A stretch of 44,206 nucleotides of DNA. It comes from Bacteroidales bacterium (lineage in GTDB: Bacteria > Bacteroidota > Bacteroidia > Bacteroidales > UBA932). Position 1 is the first letter of the stretch; each line of letters starts with the position of its first letter. The translations under genes and the position numbers were made by a program. The DNA is taken from positions 1 to 44,206 of the forward strand of contig JAFXPV010000099.1 of the NCBI GenBank assembly GCA_017527625.1, in the 5' to 3' direction. The notes under the pieces are model-generated. The model was not told the DNA's origin and did no database searches. It was given only the letters and a program-made list of their open reading frames with translations. Shown piece after piece: positions 37,720-44,206 of this stretch.

Positions 37720-39561
37720 TTCCACGGCTTCCAGAACCTCTTCTGGTTCTTTCACTGCTTCTTTTTCGATTCCGTCGCAGAGGGCTTCCGCGAAATCTAC
37801 GACTTTGACCGGTGAATACCTCGCAAAGGTGTTGAGACACAGCGGACAGGCGGTGACTATACGGTCAGGATTGGAGAACAGCATATTCTGTACTGAAGCC
37901 TGGGTGATGGGTTTGCGGTCCTCGAAGTTGAGGGTGAGGCTGCCGACGGAACCTCCGCAGCAGACGCTCAGCTCCCGTTCCTTTTCGGCCGGAGCGATGA
38001 TTCCGACGCGGGAGAGCGCTTCGCGCGGCTCGTCATAGATGCCACAGCCGCGACCGAGGTCGCAAGGATCGTGGTAGGCATATCTGAGGTTGCTTCGGCT
38101 GAGTTTCAGGCGGCCTTCCTCCATCATCTCATTGAAGTATTCGGTATAGTGCATCACCCGGATGCCCTTGAGCTTGTACTCTTCCTTGAATACGCGGTAG
38201 CAGATTGCGCAGCTGACGAGCAGGATGCGGGCCCCGCTGGACTCTATGACAGAGGTGTTCTTCTCAATCAAAGCTGCTGCTTCGCTGCGTCTTCCGGCAA
38301 GTATCAGCGGGCGGCCGCAGCAAACTCCACCGCCGGCGTCCATCTGCGTCCATTCCACACCTGCTTTGTCAAGGAGTTTCTTGATGGAACGCCCTGTGAC
38401 GGGAGTGAGGGAGGACATACAGCCTGCATAGTAAAGCACTTTGCTCTTGCCGAGCTCCGGCTGGTATGAGTCGAGATAATCGTATTTGAGGCCGACATTG
38501 TAGGTGGCACGCTCTCGTATGCGCATCCTGATGTCGTAAGACTGCAGGGCGATCTGGCAAACCTCCTGGCACTTGCCGCACATCAGGCATTTGTCTGTCA
38601 TAGCGTTCATACGGCGGGCGTTGTTGCGCTTGATCTGACGCACTAGATATACGGTGGTGTCCTTGAGATTCTGCCGGCTGGCGCTCATAGGGCAGGCGTC
38701 GATGCAGACGCCGCAGCTGGGGCAGGTATATATCTGGGCGAGGGCGAATCCCTTGCGCGGGTGGTATACCTTGAGCCCGGCATTCTTCATCGGGATAAGC
38801 AGTATCTCTGCCGGGATATGCATATAGCGGGAGAAGGGCAGGGCGAACATAAAGGTTCCCAGAGCAATGGAATAAAGCCACCACGCGACGGTGATGTTCT
38901 CAGGGTTGCTCATAAAGTTCTTGAGCAGCATATTGATGGGAATCGTCATAAAGCTGCCTCCTGCGATACCTGCAGTGAAGCCTTCTGCTATCCAGCGCAG
39001 CGGGAAGATTGCCCAGAGGGAATAGAGTCCGACACGGTCGGTGATGGACAGGCGGGTGGTGCGGCGCATACCGAAGAAGCGGCTGCGGATCCTCTTGAAC
39101 ATAGCCAGCAGGATGCCGCTGAGCACTATCAGCAGGAAGAAGTCCATCGCGAAGAAGAAGAACGAACCCCTCAGGCTGTAGTTGTCCATCTCCATAAAAT
39201 ATCGGAAGAAGATGGGGTAGTAGAAGAGTCCTGCCTTCTTGGGCACGAATACGAAGGTTTCAACGTGGCCCAGCACAATCAGCATAAACCAGCCGAAAGC
39301 GATGGATGAGTGCATATATCCGAGCTTGGGGTTGCGCTTCCACAGCTTTACGTGGAAAAGGCAGTCGCAGAACATATCGCGGATGTTCTTCCAAGCGTTT
39401 GCGGGCTTGAAAAGACTTGCTGCAAGCTTGCGGCGGTCAGCCTTCGACAACTGAAGAACAACCCTTATGAGGCCCACGATGCAGTAGGTCAGCACGAAGG
39501 CCATACCGAGCATAAACGGCAGTACGAACGGATCGAAACCGATTAAAAACCTTTCCCTCAT
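37714..39561 (-). CDS. Hdr-like membrane Fe-S oxidoreductase (cytochrome-b-like + 2x[4Fe-4S] + two CCG domains)
   Basis: A 615-residue protein, starting at the ATG (complement of 39559-39561) that overlaps the upstream stop by 4 bp. The open frame extends 26 codons further upstream, but those lie inside the preceding gene. An N-terminal membrane part of about five helices (11-35, 84-105, 132-155, 175-200, 225-245) contains His84 and His99, possible haem ligands as in HdrE/NarI-type subunits. Then come two [4Fe-4S] sites (Cys280/283/286/290 and Cys325/328/331/335). Two CCG domains of HdrD/HdrB type follow (Cys381, CC414-415, Cys451/454; Cys500, CC534-535, Cys572/575). It should be the quinone-facing, membrane subunit of the cluster. 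Confidence 0.87.
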   Translation of the reverse strand: MRERFLIGFDPFVLPFMLGMAFVLTYCIVGLIRVVLQLSKADRRKLAASLFKPANAWKNIRDMFCDCLFHVKLWKRNPKLGYMHSSIAFGWFMLIVLGHVETFVFVPKKAGLFYYPIFFRYFMEMDNYSLRGSFFFFAMDFFLLIVLSGILLAMFKRIRSRFFGMRRTTRLSITDRVGLYSLWAIFPLRWIAEGFTAGIAGGSFMTIPINMLLKNFMSNPENITVAWWLYSIALGTFMFALPFSRYMHIPAEILLIPMKNAGLKVYHPRKGFALAQIYTCPSCGVCIDACPMSASRQNLKDTTVYLVRQIKRNNARRMNAMTDKCLMCGKCQEVCQIALQSYDIRMRIRERATYNVGLKYDYLDSYQPELGKSKVLYYAGCMSSLTPVTGRSIKKLLDKAGVEWTQMDAGGGVCCGRPLILAGRRSEAAALIEKNTSVIESSGARILLVSCAICYRVFKEEYKLKGIRVMHYTEYFNEMMEEGRLKLSRSNLRYAYHDPCDLGRGCGIYDEPREALSRVGIIAPAEKERELSVCCGGSVGSLTLNFEDRKPITQASVQNMLFSNPDRIVTACPLCLNTFARYSPVKVVDFAEALCDGIEKEAVKEPEEVLEAVEL

Positions 39562-39890
39562 TTGTTGACCGAATATATTTTGCAGATGCTCAATATGAGA
39601 TGGCGGGTATTTATGCCACGGGGGCACACCAGCTGGCATTTGCCGCAGAGCATACAGGACTGCAGTTTGTTGATATAATCTTTCTCATCTCCGCGCTGCA
39701 AGCTGAGAAGTATCTTGCGAAGGCTAAGCTCGGTGAATACCCCTGCCGAGCAGCTGGCAGTGCATGAGCCGCAGCCTATGCATTTATAAGCGTCAGGCTC
39801 AAGTTTGTGCAAGGCTTTGTATCGGGAATCGTCGAGATTCTCGATCTTGAGAGTTCCGCTCTTGCTCAGGGTATAGCCGAAATCTATCAT
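39558..39890 (-). CDS. Small 2x[4Fe-4S] ferredoxin-like protein (HdrC-like)
   Basis: A 110-residue protein with two CX2CX2CX3C sites, Cys37/40/43/47 and Cys79/82/85/89 (CIGCGSCTASC and CMLCGKCQLVCP). The second is followed by Pro, the first by Ser. This is the HdrC-type arrangement, so it probably carries electrons between the HdrA-like flavoprotein and the membrane subunit. Its ATG overlaps the stop of the upstream HdrA-like gene, and its stop overlaps the start of the membrane subunit gene. Three of the five genes are therefore coupled by 4-bp overlaps. Confidence 0.87.
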   Translation of the reverse strand: MIDFGYTLSKSGTLKIENLDDSRYKALHKLEPDAYKCIGCGSCTASCSAGVFTELSLRKILLSLQRGDEKDYINKLQSCMLCGKCQLVCPRGINTRHLILSICKIYSVNK

Positions 39891-40897
39891 TTTGAAAGAT
39901 ATTTATGGACTTGGATGGCAGCCGCACGGGCTTCACTCAGTGTTTCGGGGATAGTTTTGGGACCGGTGCAGGTTCCGGCCATAAAAAGACCGCTCTCCTT
40001 GGCGCGGCAAGGCTCAAGGATAGTGTCCCTTGGAGTGAAGAAGCCGTCTTCACCGGTCTGTATCTTGAGCATTTCGGAAAGCTGAGAGGTGCTGTCGCCT
40101 GGAAGGATTCCTGTCATAAGCACGAGAAGGTCCATTTTCATCTTGAGAGGTTTTCCGAGCAGGGTGTCCTCCGCCTTGACGAAGAGTTTCCCGTCGATGT
40201 CTTCAGAGACTTCGGAAACACGTCCGCGTATGAATCTTACCCCATATTTCCTTTGTGCAGCAAGATACATATCTTCGTAGCTGCGGCCGAATAGACGCAG
40301 GTCCATATAGAAGCAGTATACCGTAGCGTCAGGGAAGAGTTCCTTGATCTCGGAAGCCTGCTTGACGGCGGTTGCGCAGCAAACCTTGGAGCACTGGCGG
40401 TTGCAGGCCTTTTCATCGCGGGAACCGACGCAATGTACGAATCCGATGACTTTCGGATTCTGGATGCGCGGATCCTTTCGGGTCTGGAAATACTGCTCCA
40501 GGTCGGCGTTGGTAATGACTCTTTCGTAGATATTGTAGCCATATTCCTGTTTGTTCTCGGCAGGGAAGAGCTTGAATCCGGTGGTTACGACCAGCGCCTT
40601 CGTCTCGAAGGACATCCCGGTGTCGACATTGACCGTGTAACCTTTGCGTGACTTCTCGATCGACTGGATATTCACGTCAGTGAACCACTTGACTCCCTTG
40701 AGGTCGCCAGTGAGGTCCTTCAGTACCTTGCGGGCCTCTACTCCTTCGGGGAAAAGCCTGTCCCATCGCCTGAGGTGTCCACCCAGTTCTGACTGTTGCT
40801 CGAGCAGGATAGGGGTGTATCCCAGATCCCTCAAATTGCGTGAGACCTCGATTCCACAGGGGCCTCCGCCAATAACTACTACATTGTCCTTAGCCAT
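39887..40897 (-). CDS. HdrA-like FAD oxidoreductase, short form
   Basis: A 336-residue flavoprotein. An N-terminal FAD dinucleotide fold reads VVVIGGGPCGIE (6-17). The HdrA-type cysteine cluster is HCVGSRD with CNRQCSKVCC (Cys156, 165, 169, 173, 174). The C-terminal FAD motif is LFMAGTCTGPKTIPETL. It is about half the length of methanogen HdrA: it lacks the extra N-terminal region and the C-terminal ferredoxin domains. That makes it more like QmoA-type proteins. Flavin-based electron bifurcation of the methanogen kind needs features I do not see here. It abuts the HdrB-like gene (TAA directly before ATG). Confidence 0.87.
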   Translation of the reverse strand: MAKDNVVVIGGGPCGIEVSRNLRDLGYTPILLEQQSELGGHLRRWDRLFPEGVEARKVLKDLTGDLKGVKWFTDVNIQSIEKSRKGYTVNVDTGMSFETKALVVTTGFKLFPAENKQEYGYNIYERVITNADLEQYFQTRKDPRIQNPKVIGFVHCVGSRDEKACNRQCSKVCCATAVKQASEIKELFPDATVYCFYMDLRLFGRSYEDMYLAAQRKYGVRFIRGRVSEVSEDIDGKLFVKAEDTLLGKPLKMKMDLLVLMTGILPGDSTSQLSEMLKIQTGEDGFFTPRDTILEPCRAKESGLFMAGTCTGPKTIPETLSEARAAAIQVHKYLSK

Positions 40898-41968
40898 TTA
40901 GCAGCATCTGATATTCATTGGAAATTCGGGTTCGGGCAGCGGTTTGCCGCCGGTTCCCTCGTATTTTTTAGCAGGGTCGTAAGCCACGCCGATCTTGTCA
41001 AGCAGAGGCTCTACGGCTATCTGGTGGGTCTGCATCCCTAAATCCCAGGGATTGTAACCGAGCACCAGGCCTGCCATTTCTTCGTAAGTGAGTACTGGGA
41101 TGCCCTGACCGTCGCCGCCATAGGTCTTTCCGGTCTGCTCGGCGATGACATACTGCCAGCGGTCCAGGAAATAAGGGCAGCCCGGACAGTTGGTCACTAT
41201 GAAGTCGGGATGGAAGGGCTCCATCGACTCGAATTTCTTGTAGGTGTTGGAAAGGCTGTAGCCGCGGTTGGCCTTGACGTGGTACTGGCGGAAACCGTAG
41301 CCGCAGCAGTGACGGCGTTCGGGATAGTCGATGACGTTGCCGCCCCATCTTTCAGCCATTCCTACCAGGACGTAGGGATATTCGGCGCCGCCGACTCCTT
41401 TTGAAGGGAACATCTTGGCGTAATGGCAGCCGATATGTTCGACGACCTTCAGGGGCTCGCCTGTATCCTTGTTGACGAGCCTGTATTTTGCCCTGTCGGC
41501 AATCTCGTCGCGGAACTTGTATACCAGGTCGCTCGAATGTGCGAGGTATTTCGGGATGTTGAACTCCCTGCGGCAGGCTTTCCAGAGGTTTTCGCGGATG
41601 CGCTCAAGCACCTCGGGCATTTCGTGCCACGTCTCGAGGGTCTCGCAGTACAGTCCGAAGGAGGTGATGCAGCTGCAGGCGTAGTTCTCATAGCCTGCCT
41701 CTGTCATCAGGGCGAACTGACGGGCGATGATGGTCATCTGTGTCTCCTGGGGAATGCACTCCTGATGGTAGGCGATGCCTCCGCAAGTGGTATGGTGGGG
41801 GGTCTCATATATGTCCTTGCCCAGTTCGTCACGGAGTATCCTCAGGAAGGTTACTTCGGACGCCGGGAAGAAATTCTGGCGGATGCAGCTGCGCACATAG
41901 AACCAGTGGTCATCCGGAATCTCTTTCTGGTAATCAGACCAGATTTTCTGTTTTCCTTTATATATCAT
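40898..41968 (-). CDS. HdrB-like CCG-domain protein
   Basis: A 356-residue protein of the heterodisulfide reductase subunit B family. Its second CCG-type site is complete: Cys181 (EHIGCHYAK), CC221-222 (RRHCCGYGF) and Cys261/264 (NCPGCPYF). The N-terminal site is less regular (Cys28, Cys62, Cys98, Cys100, Cys108). In HdrB the two CCG domains bind unusual non-cubane [4Fe-4S] clusters that reduce a disulfide; whether both form here is uncertain. The natural substrate in this organism is unknown, because CoM-CoB heterodisulfide is a methanogen cofactor. It follows the HdrC-like gene by 11 bp. Confidence 0.85.
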   Translation of the reverse strand: MIYKGKQKIWSDYQKEIPDDHWFYVRSCIRQNFFPASEVTFLRILRDELGKDIYETPHHTTCGGIAYHQECIPQETQMTIIARQFALMTEAGYENYACSCITSFGLYCETLETWHEMPEVLERIRENLWKACRREFNIPKYLAHSSDLVYKFRDEIADRAKYRLVNKDTGEPLKVVEHIGCHYAKMFPSKGVGGAEYPYVLVGMAERWGGNVIDYPERRHCCGYGFRQYHVKANRGYSLSNTYKKFESMEPFHPDFIVTNCPGCPYFLDRWQYVIAEQTGKTYGGDGQGIPVLTYEEMAGLVLGYNPWDLGMQTHQIAVEPLLDKIGVAYDPAKKYEGTGGKPLPEPEFPMNIRCC

Positions 41969-41979
41969 CTTTGATACTC

Positions 41980-42675
41980 CTATTCGTTAGTGTGTCCTTC
42001 ACTTGCATAGTTGAATGCCCTCTTGCAGTATTCATCCATATCCAGCCCCATCTCTTCTGCCTTGCGGCGGGACACTTCTTCGACAGTATTCATCCTTTCA
42101 GTAGCTCCGGTGACGTCGAATATGGCCTTTAACTCGTCCAAGGATTCTTTCGGAATCTTGCGGAGCACTCCCGGACCATCGTGGTCGAGGTTGCTTCCGA
42201 GACGCTTGTGGACTTCGTCGAGGTTTTCACCTATCCATTTGCCGATGGTGCCGGACTCGGGGTGGTCTTCGTACTTGAAGGTGCGGGGATAGACGCAGTA
42301 GCCGTAATTGAGGATGTTGCCGCAGAGCGCACGCTGCAGAGGCAGCTGCTGGCGGCCTTTCTCGCTTTCGGCGAAATAGCCCATATCGATGCTGAGTGAG
42401 CGCAGAGCCATTACGATCTGGCCGGGTGCGTTCTTGCGGGGGCAGCGTGTCATACAGGACATACACTCTCCGCAGTACCAGATGGTCTCGCTCTTGAGCA
42501 GGGCTTCTATCTGCTCATCGTCCTGGCTCTGGACGATATTTACGATTGTTTTCGGACTGTATTTGTAAAATTCGGCTGCAGGGCAGACTGACACGCATAC
42601 ACCGCAATTCATACAGGCTTTCAGCCATTCCTTGATACGGATGTCCTTGGCAAGCCGGTCATATAACTTTCCCAT
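41980..42675 (-). CDS. HdrC-like 2x[4Fe-4S] protein with C-terminal extension
   Basis: A 231-residue protein and the first gene of the Hdr-like operon. Two cluster sites lie near the N-terminus: CMNCGVCVSVCP (Cys21/24/27/31) and CGECMSCMTRCP (Cys68/71/74/78). The sequence KTIVNIVQSQDDEQIEALL between them matches the HdrC pattern. A C-terminal extension of about 140 residues, mostly helical and charged, has no motif I know. In Hdr complexes HdrC links HdrA and HdrB, which fits the gene order here (HdrC, HdrB, HdrA, ferredoxin, membrane subunit). A dyad lies 32 bp upstream of the ATG. Confidence 0.87.
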   Translation of the reverse strand: MGKLYDRLAKDIRIKEWLKACMNCGVCVSVCPAAEFYKYSPKTIVNIVQSQDDEQIEALLKSETIWYCGECMSCMTRCPRKNAPGQIVMALRSLSIDMGYFAESEKGRQQLPLQRALCGNILNYGYCVYPRTFKYEDHPESGTIGKWIGENLDEVHKRLGSNLDHDGPGVLRKIPKESLDELKAIFDVTGATERMNTVEEVSRRKAEEMGLDMDEYCKRAFNYASEGHTNE

Positions 42676-42694
42676 GGTTTAGTTTTAGTGGTAT

Positions 42695-42729
42695 CAAATG
42701 TCGGCATTTTTCACGAATTACGTGTAAAA
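42695..42729 (-). promoter_or_regulatory. Promoter region and 23-bp dyad upstream of the Hdr-like operon
   Basis: A -7-like box GACATTTG (complement of 42695-42702; one mismatch to TAnnTTTG) lies 19 bp before the ATG. Just upstream is the dyad at 42707-42729: arms TTTTTCACG and CGTGTAAAA around AATTA, with a single mismatch. It would cover the -33 position. Part of its outer A-run also serves the terminator of the aminotransferase gene. Confidence 0.4.
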
Positions 42730-42755
42730 AAAAGCATCCGCTTGTAACGAATGCT
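42726..42755 (-). terminator. Intrinsic terminator after the aminotransferase gene
   Basis: On the minus strand, an 8-bp stem AGCATTCG/CGGATGCT (one G-T pair; 42733-42755) followed by a run of T8. It separates the aminotransferase gene from the Hdr-like operon on the same strand. Confidence 0.8.
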
Positions 42756-42783
42756 TTATTTCTTACGTAAAAAAGAATGCACA

Positions 42784-44094
42784 TCAGCGATGGTCTTCGT
42801 GGAAAAGGGCCAGCCTCCGTGCGAGTTCGGGAATGTCTTCGTTGGGAATGAGGGAGGTGCAGGCGCGAAGGCCTTCGCGGGTGCTGCCGCAGGTCCAGAG
42901 CGAGATGGCGGAGACACCGTAGTAGAGCAGTTCCTCAACCAGTGCGGCTCCTGTAAAGCCGGGATATCCGAAGGTGAAGTAGAAGCCGTCGGCCACATCC
43001 TCATCGAGGTCCTTGTCGTAGGTGATGACAAAACCGTTGTCGGTGAGTGCCTTTTTCATCAGCTTTGCCTTCCGGCCGTACTCGATCACTTCTTCGCGGA
43101 AATTGTAGGTCCCGTCGTTGGCTGCCTTGAAAAGGGCGGCGAGGGCATACTGGGCGGAGTGGGAGGTGCCTGAACTGAGTGTATGCAGTCCTCCGAAGAT
43201 GATGGCGCTGCGGAATGTGTCTGCATTGAAGTAGCGCAGCAGGTCGGGGTAGTGGCGGCTTGCCAGCTTGTCGGCAATCGCCAGGATGGCTACACGCTCG
43301 CCGGCGTAGCTGAAGGCCTTGGAACTCGATATGAGAAGGATGTAGTTGTCGGTGTATTTTCCAACGCTCGGCTGATAGGGCGCTACGCCGGGATGGCCGT
43401 AATCCTTGCGGAAATCCATTCCGAAGTAGGCGAGGTCTTCGATTACTATGACATCATATTTGGTGGCCAGCTCGCCTATGATTTTCAGCTCCTCGTCCGT
43501 CAGGCAGACCCACGACGGGTTGTTGGGATTCGAATAGATGATGCTGTGGATGCGGCCTTCGGCAAGTTTGCTCTCGAGTTTCGCGCGCAGCTTCTCACCG
43601 CGGTAGTCATAGATGTCGAAGGCGTCGACACGTATGCCCAGCACCTTGTTCTGGTATTTATGGACGGGGAAGCAAGGGTCTATGAAAAGGATGGTGTCGC
43701 GGTCTTTGAAAGTCTTGCTGCATATCATAAAGGAGGTGAAAGCTGCCTGCATCGAGCCCACTGTGGGGAGGCAGTTGTTTCCGCTGACGTCCAGGTCTAT
43801 GAAATTCTTTATGAAGCGTGATGCTTCTTTCTTGAGTTCTCTGGTGCCGTCGATGTCGGGGTAGTGGGCTGCGACTCCTTTTCTGAGTGCCGCGATCTGG
43901 GCTTCAACGCCTATCTGGGATGCGGGAAGTCCCGGATTGCCCATCTCCATATGTATGAAGTGGACTCCGCTGGCTTCTTCGAGATCTTCTGCAAGACGTT
44001 TGATTTCGCGGATGCCGGAATTGCCTATGCAGGGCAGGCCGCTTTTCTGGAAAATTTCACGAGCCGTAGCTACGGGTACAAGGTTGTTTTTCAT
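42784..44094 (-). CDS. PLP-dependent class I/II aminotransferase
   Basis: A 436-residue fold-type I aminotransferase. I choose the ATG complementary to 44092-44094 (MKNNLVPVATAREIF); the upstream open frame runs through a tRNA terminator and is not coding. The PLP Lys259 lies in LLISSSKAFSYAGER, with Asn191 in YSNPNNPSW and Asp220 in VIEDLAYFGMD. The pattern HYPDIDGTRELKKE near 78 is standard for the family. The amino donor cannot be read from sequence. A -7-like box TACATTTG (complement of 44116-44123) lies 21 bp upstream. A terminator follows, so it is probably a single gene. Confidence 0.92.
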   Translation of the reverse strand: MKNNLVPVATAREIFQKSGLPCIGNSGIREIKRLAEDLEEASGVHFIHMEMGNPGLPASQIGVEAQIAALRKGVAAHYPDIDGTRELKKEASRFIKNFIDLDVSGNNCLPTVGSMQAAFTSFMICSKTFKDRDTILFIDPCFPVHKYQNKVLGIRVDAFDIYDYRGEKLRAKLESKLAEGRIHSIIYSNPNNPSWVCLTDEELKIIGELATKYDVIVIEDLAYFGMDFRKDYGHPGVAPYQPSVGKYTDNYILLISSSKAFSYAGERVAILAIADKLASRHYPDLLRYFNADTFRSAIIFGGLHTLSSGTSHSAQYALAALFKAANDGTYNFREEVIEYGRKAKLMKKALTDNGFVITYDKDLDEDVADGFYFTFGYPGFTGAALVEELLYYGVSAISLWTCGSTREGLRACTSLIPNEDIPELARRLALFHEDHR

Positions 44095-44115
44095 CGTCGC
44101 TCGGATTTGTAGGGG

Positions 44116-44123
44116 CAAATGTA
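44116..44123 (-). promoter_or_regulatory. -7 promoter element for the aminotransferase gene
   Basis: TACATTTG on the minus strand matches TAnnTTTG, 21 bp from the ATG. The nearest TTTG is only 13 bp upstream, closer than the usual 19. Confidence 0.4.
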
Positions 44124-44137
44124 AGAAATTTCCATAC

Positions 44138-44164
44138 AAAAAAGCTTCGCGTCGCAGCGAAGCT
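44138..44164 (-). terminator. Intrinsic terminator after tRNA-Pro
   Basis: On the minus strand, stem AGCTTCGC/GCGAAGCT with a 6-nt loop (44143-44164), followed by T6. Confidence 0.82.
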
Positions 44165-44167
44165 CTG

Positions 44168-44206
44168 TCGGGAAGAGGTGACTCGAACACCCGGCCTCTG
44201 CGTCCC
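44168..44206 (-). tRNA. tRNA-Pro, 3' part only
   Basis: The last 39 nt of a tRNA are visible on the minus strand; the 5' part is outside the window. They comprise the end of the anticodon loop (GGGA), anticodon-stem strand CGCAG, variable loop, T-arm GGGTG TTCGAGT CACCT, acceptor strand CTTCCCG and discriminator A. The last two anticodon bases would be GG, which indicates a proline (NGG) tRNA. CCA is not encoded. Confidence 0.8.

Noticed and set aside
39562..39639. N-terminal extension of the Hdr-like membrane protein
   Set aside because: The 26 extra codons lie inside the preceding gene, and an ATGA overlap gives a better start with a normal first membrane helix.
37714..42675. A methanogen-type bifurcating heterodisulfide reductase
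   Set aside because: The HdrA-like protein is only 336 residues and lacks the extra Fe-S domains, and no hydrogenase or formate dehydrogenase gene adjoins. Only a general Hdr/Qmo-like role is supportable.
44095..44190. N-terminal extension of the aminotransferase
   Set aside because: It would run through the tRNA-Pro terminator hairpin and the putative -7 box; the ATG at 44094 starts a normal family N-terminus.

Overview
The window reads as a chromosomal housekeeping segment of an anaerobic Bacteroidota bacterium, most likely order Bacteroidales. The signs are a TamA homologue that is a lipoprotein (TamL), promoters of the Bacteroidota form TTTG-N18/19-TAnnTTTG, little sign of Shine-Dalgarno sites, very compact operons with ATGA start/stop overlaps, and Bacteroidota-type HtpG and PurL. 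I see no rRNA, CRISPR array, insertion sequence or phage gene. Base composition looks even and I estimate it at slightly above 50 % GC. Only the 540-bp gap at 21.5-22.0 kb is clearly AT-rich.

Layout. 0-3.7 kb (minus): ligA, a YihY/BrkB membrane protein and a RelA/SpoT homologue cut by the window edge, joined by ATGA overlaps. 3.8-5.1 kb (plus): a phosphofructokinase with pyrophosphate-type residues. 5.1-8.7 kb (minus): tamL and a cytoplasmic GH13 amylase, which a missing base joins into one false ORF. 8.8-13.6 kb (plus): a TrmH-family methyltransferase, an acyltransferase, upp (in-frame TGA), a radical SAM protein, and an exported TIM-barrel protein with a Gln/Gly/Pro-rich insert. 13.6-21.5 kb: folC (minus), purL (plus), then an XRE regulator-pyrD-cinA operon (minus). 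21.5-22.0 kb: AT-rich divergent regulatory region, a weak origin candidate. 22.0-25.2 kb (plus): queA, a membrane protein and an acyltransferase. Then come tRNA-Val and htpG (minus), a DUF1846 protein (plus), and a minus operon of a HAD hydrolase, a golvesin/amidase cell-wall protein, a small exported protein and a YqaA-like membrane protein. 33.9-37.7 kb (plus): a Gly/Pro-rich exported protein, then an acyl-CoA ligase (in-frame TAG) overlapping an acyltransferase with a zinc ribbon. 37.7-42.7 kb (minus): a five-gene heterodisulfide-reductase-like cluster. 42.8-44.2 kb: a class I/II aminotransferase and part of tRNA-Pro.

Two things stand out. The Hdr-like cluster has HdrC-, HdrB- and HdrA-like subunits, a small 2x[4Fe-4S] protein, and a membrane protein that joins a cytochrome-b-like part, two Fe-S clusters and two CCG domains. 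It looks like a membrane redox complex, probably acting on quinone, with an unknown cytoplasmic partner; a 23-bp dyad overlaps its promoter region. Second, three genes that ought to be intact carry single-base lesions (frameshift in tamL, GGA>TGA-like in upp, GAG>TAG-like in the acyl-CoA ligase), so either the assembled sequence has errors or the strain really carries these lesions.
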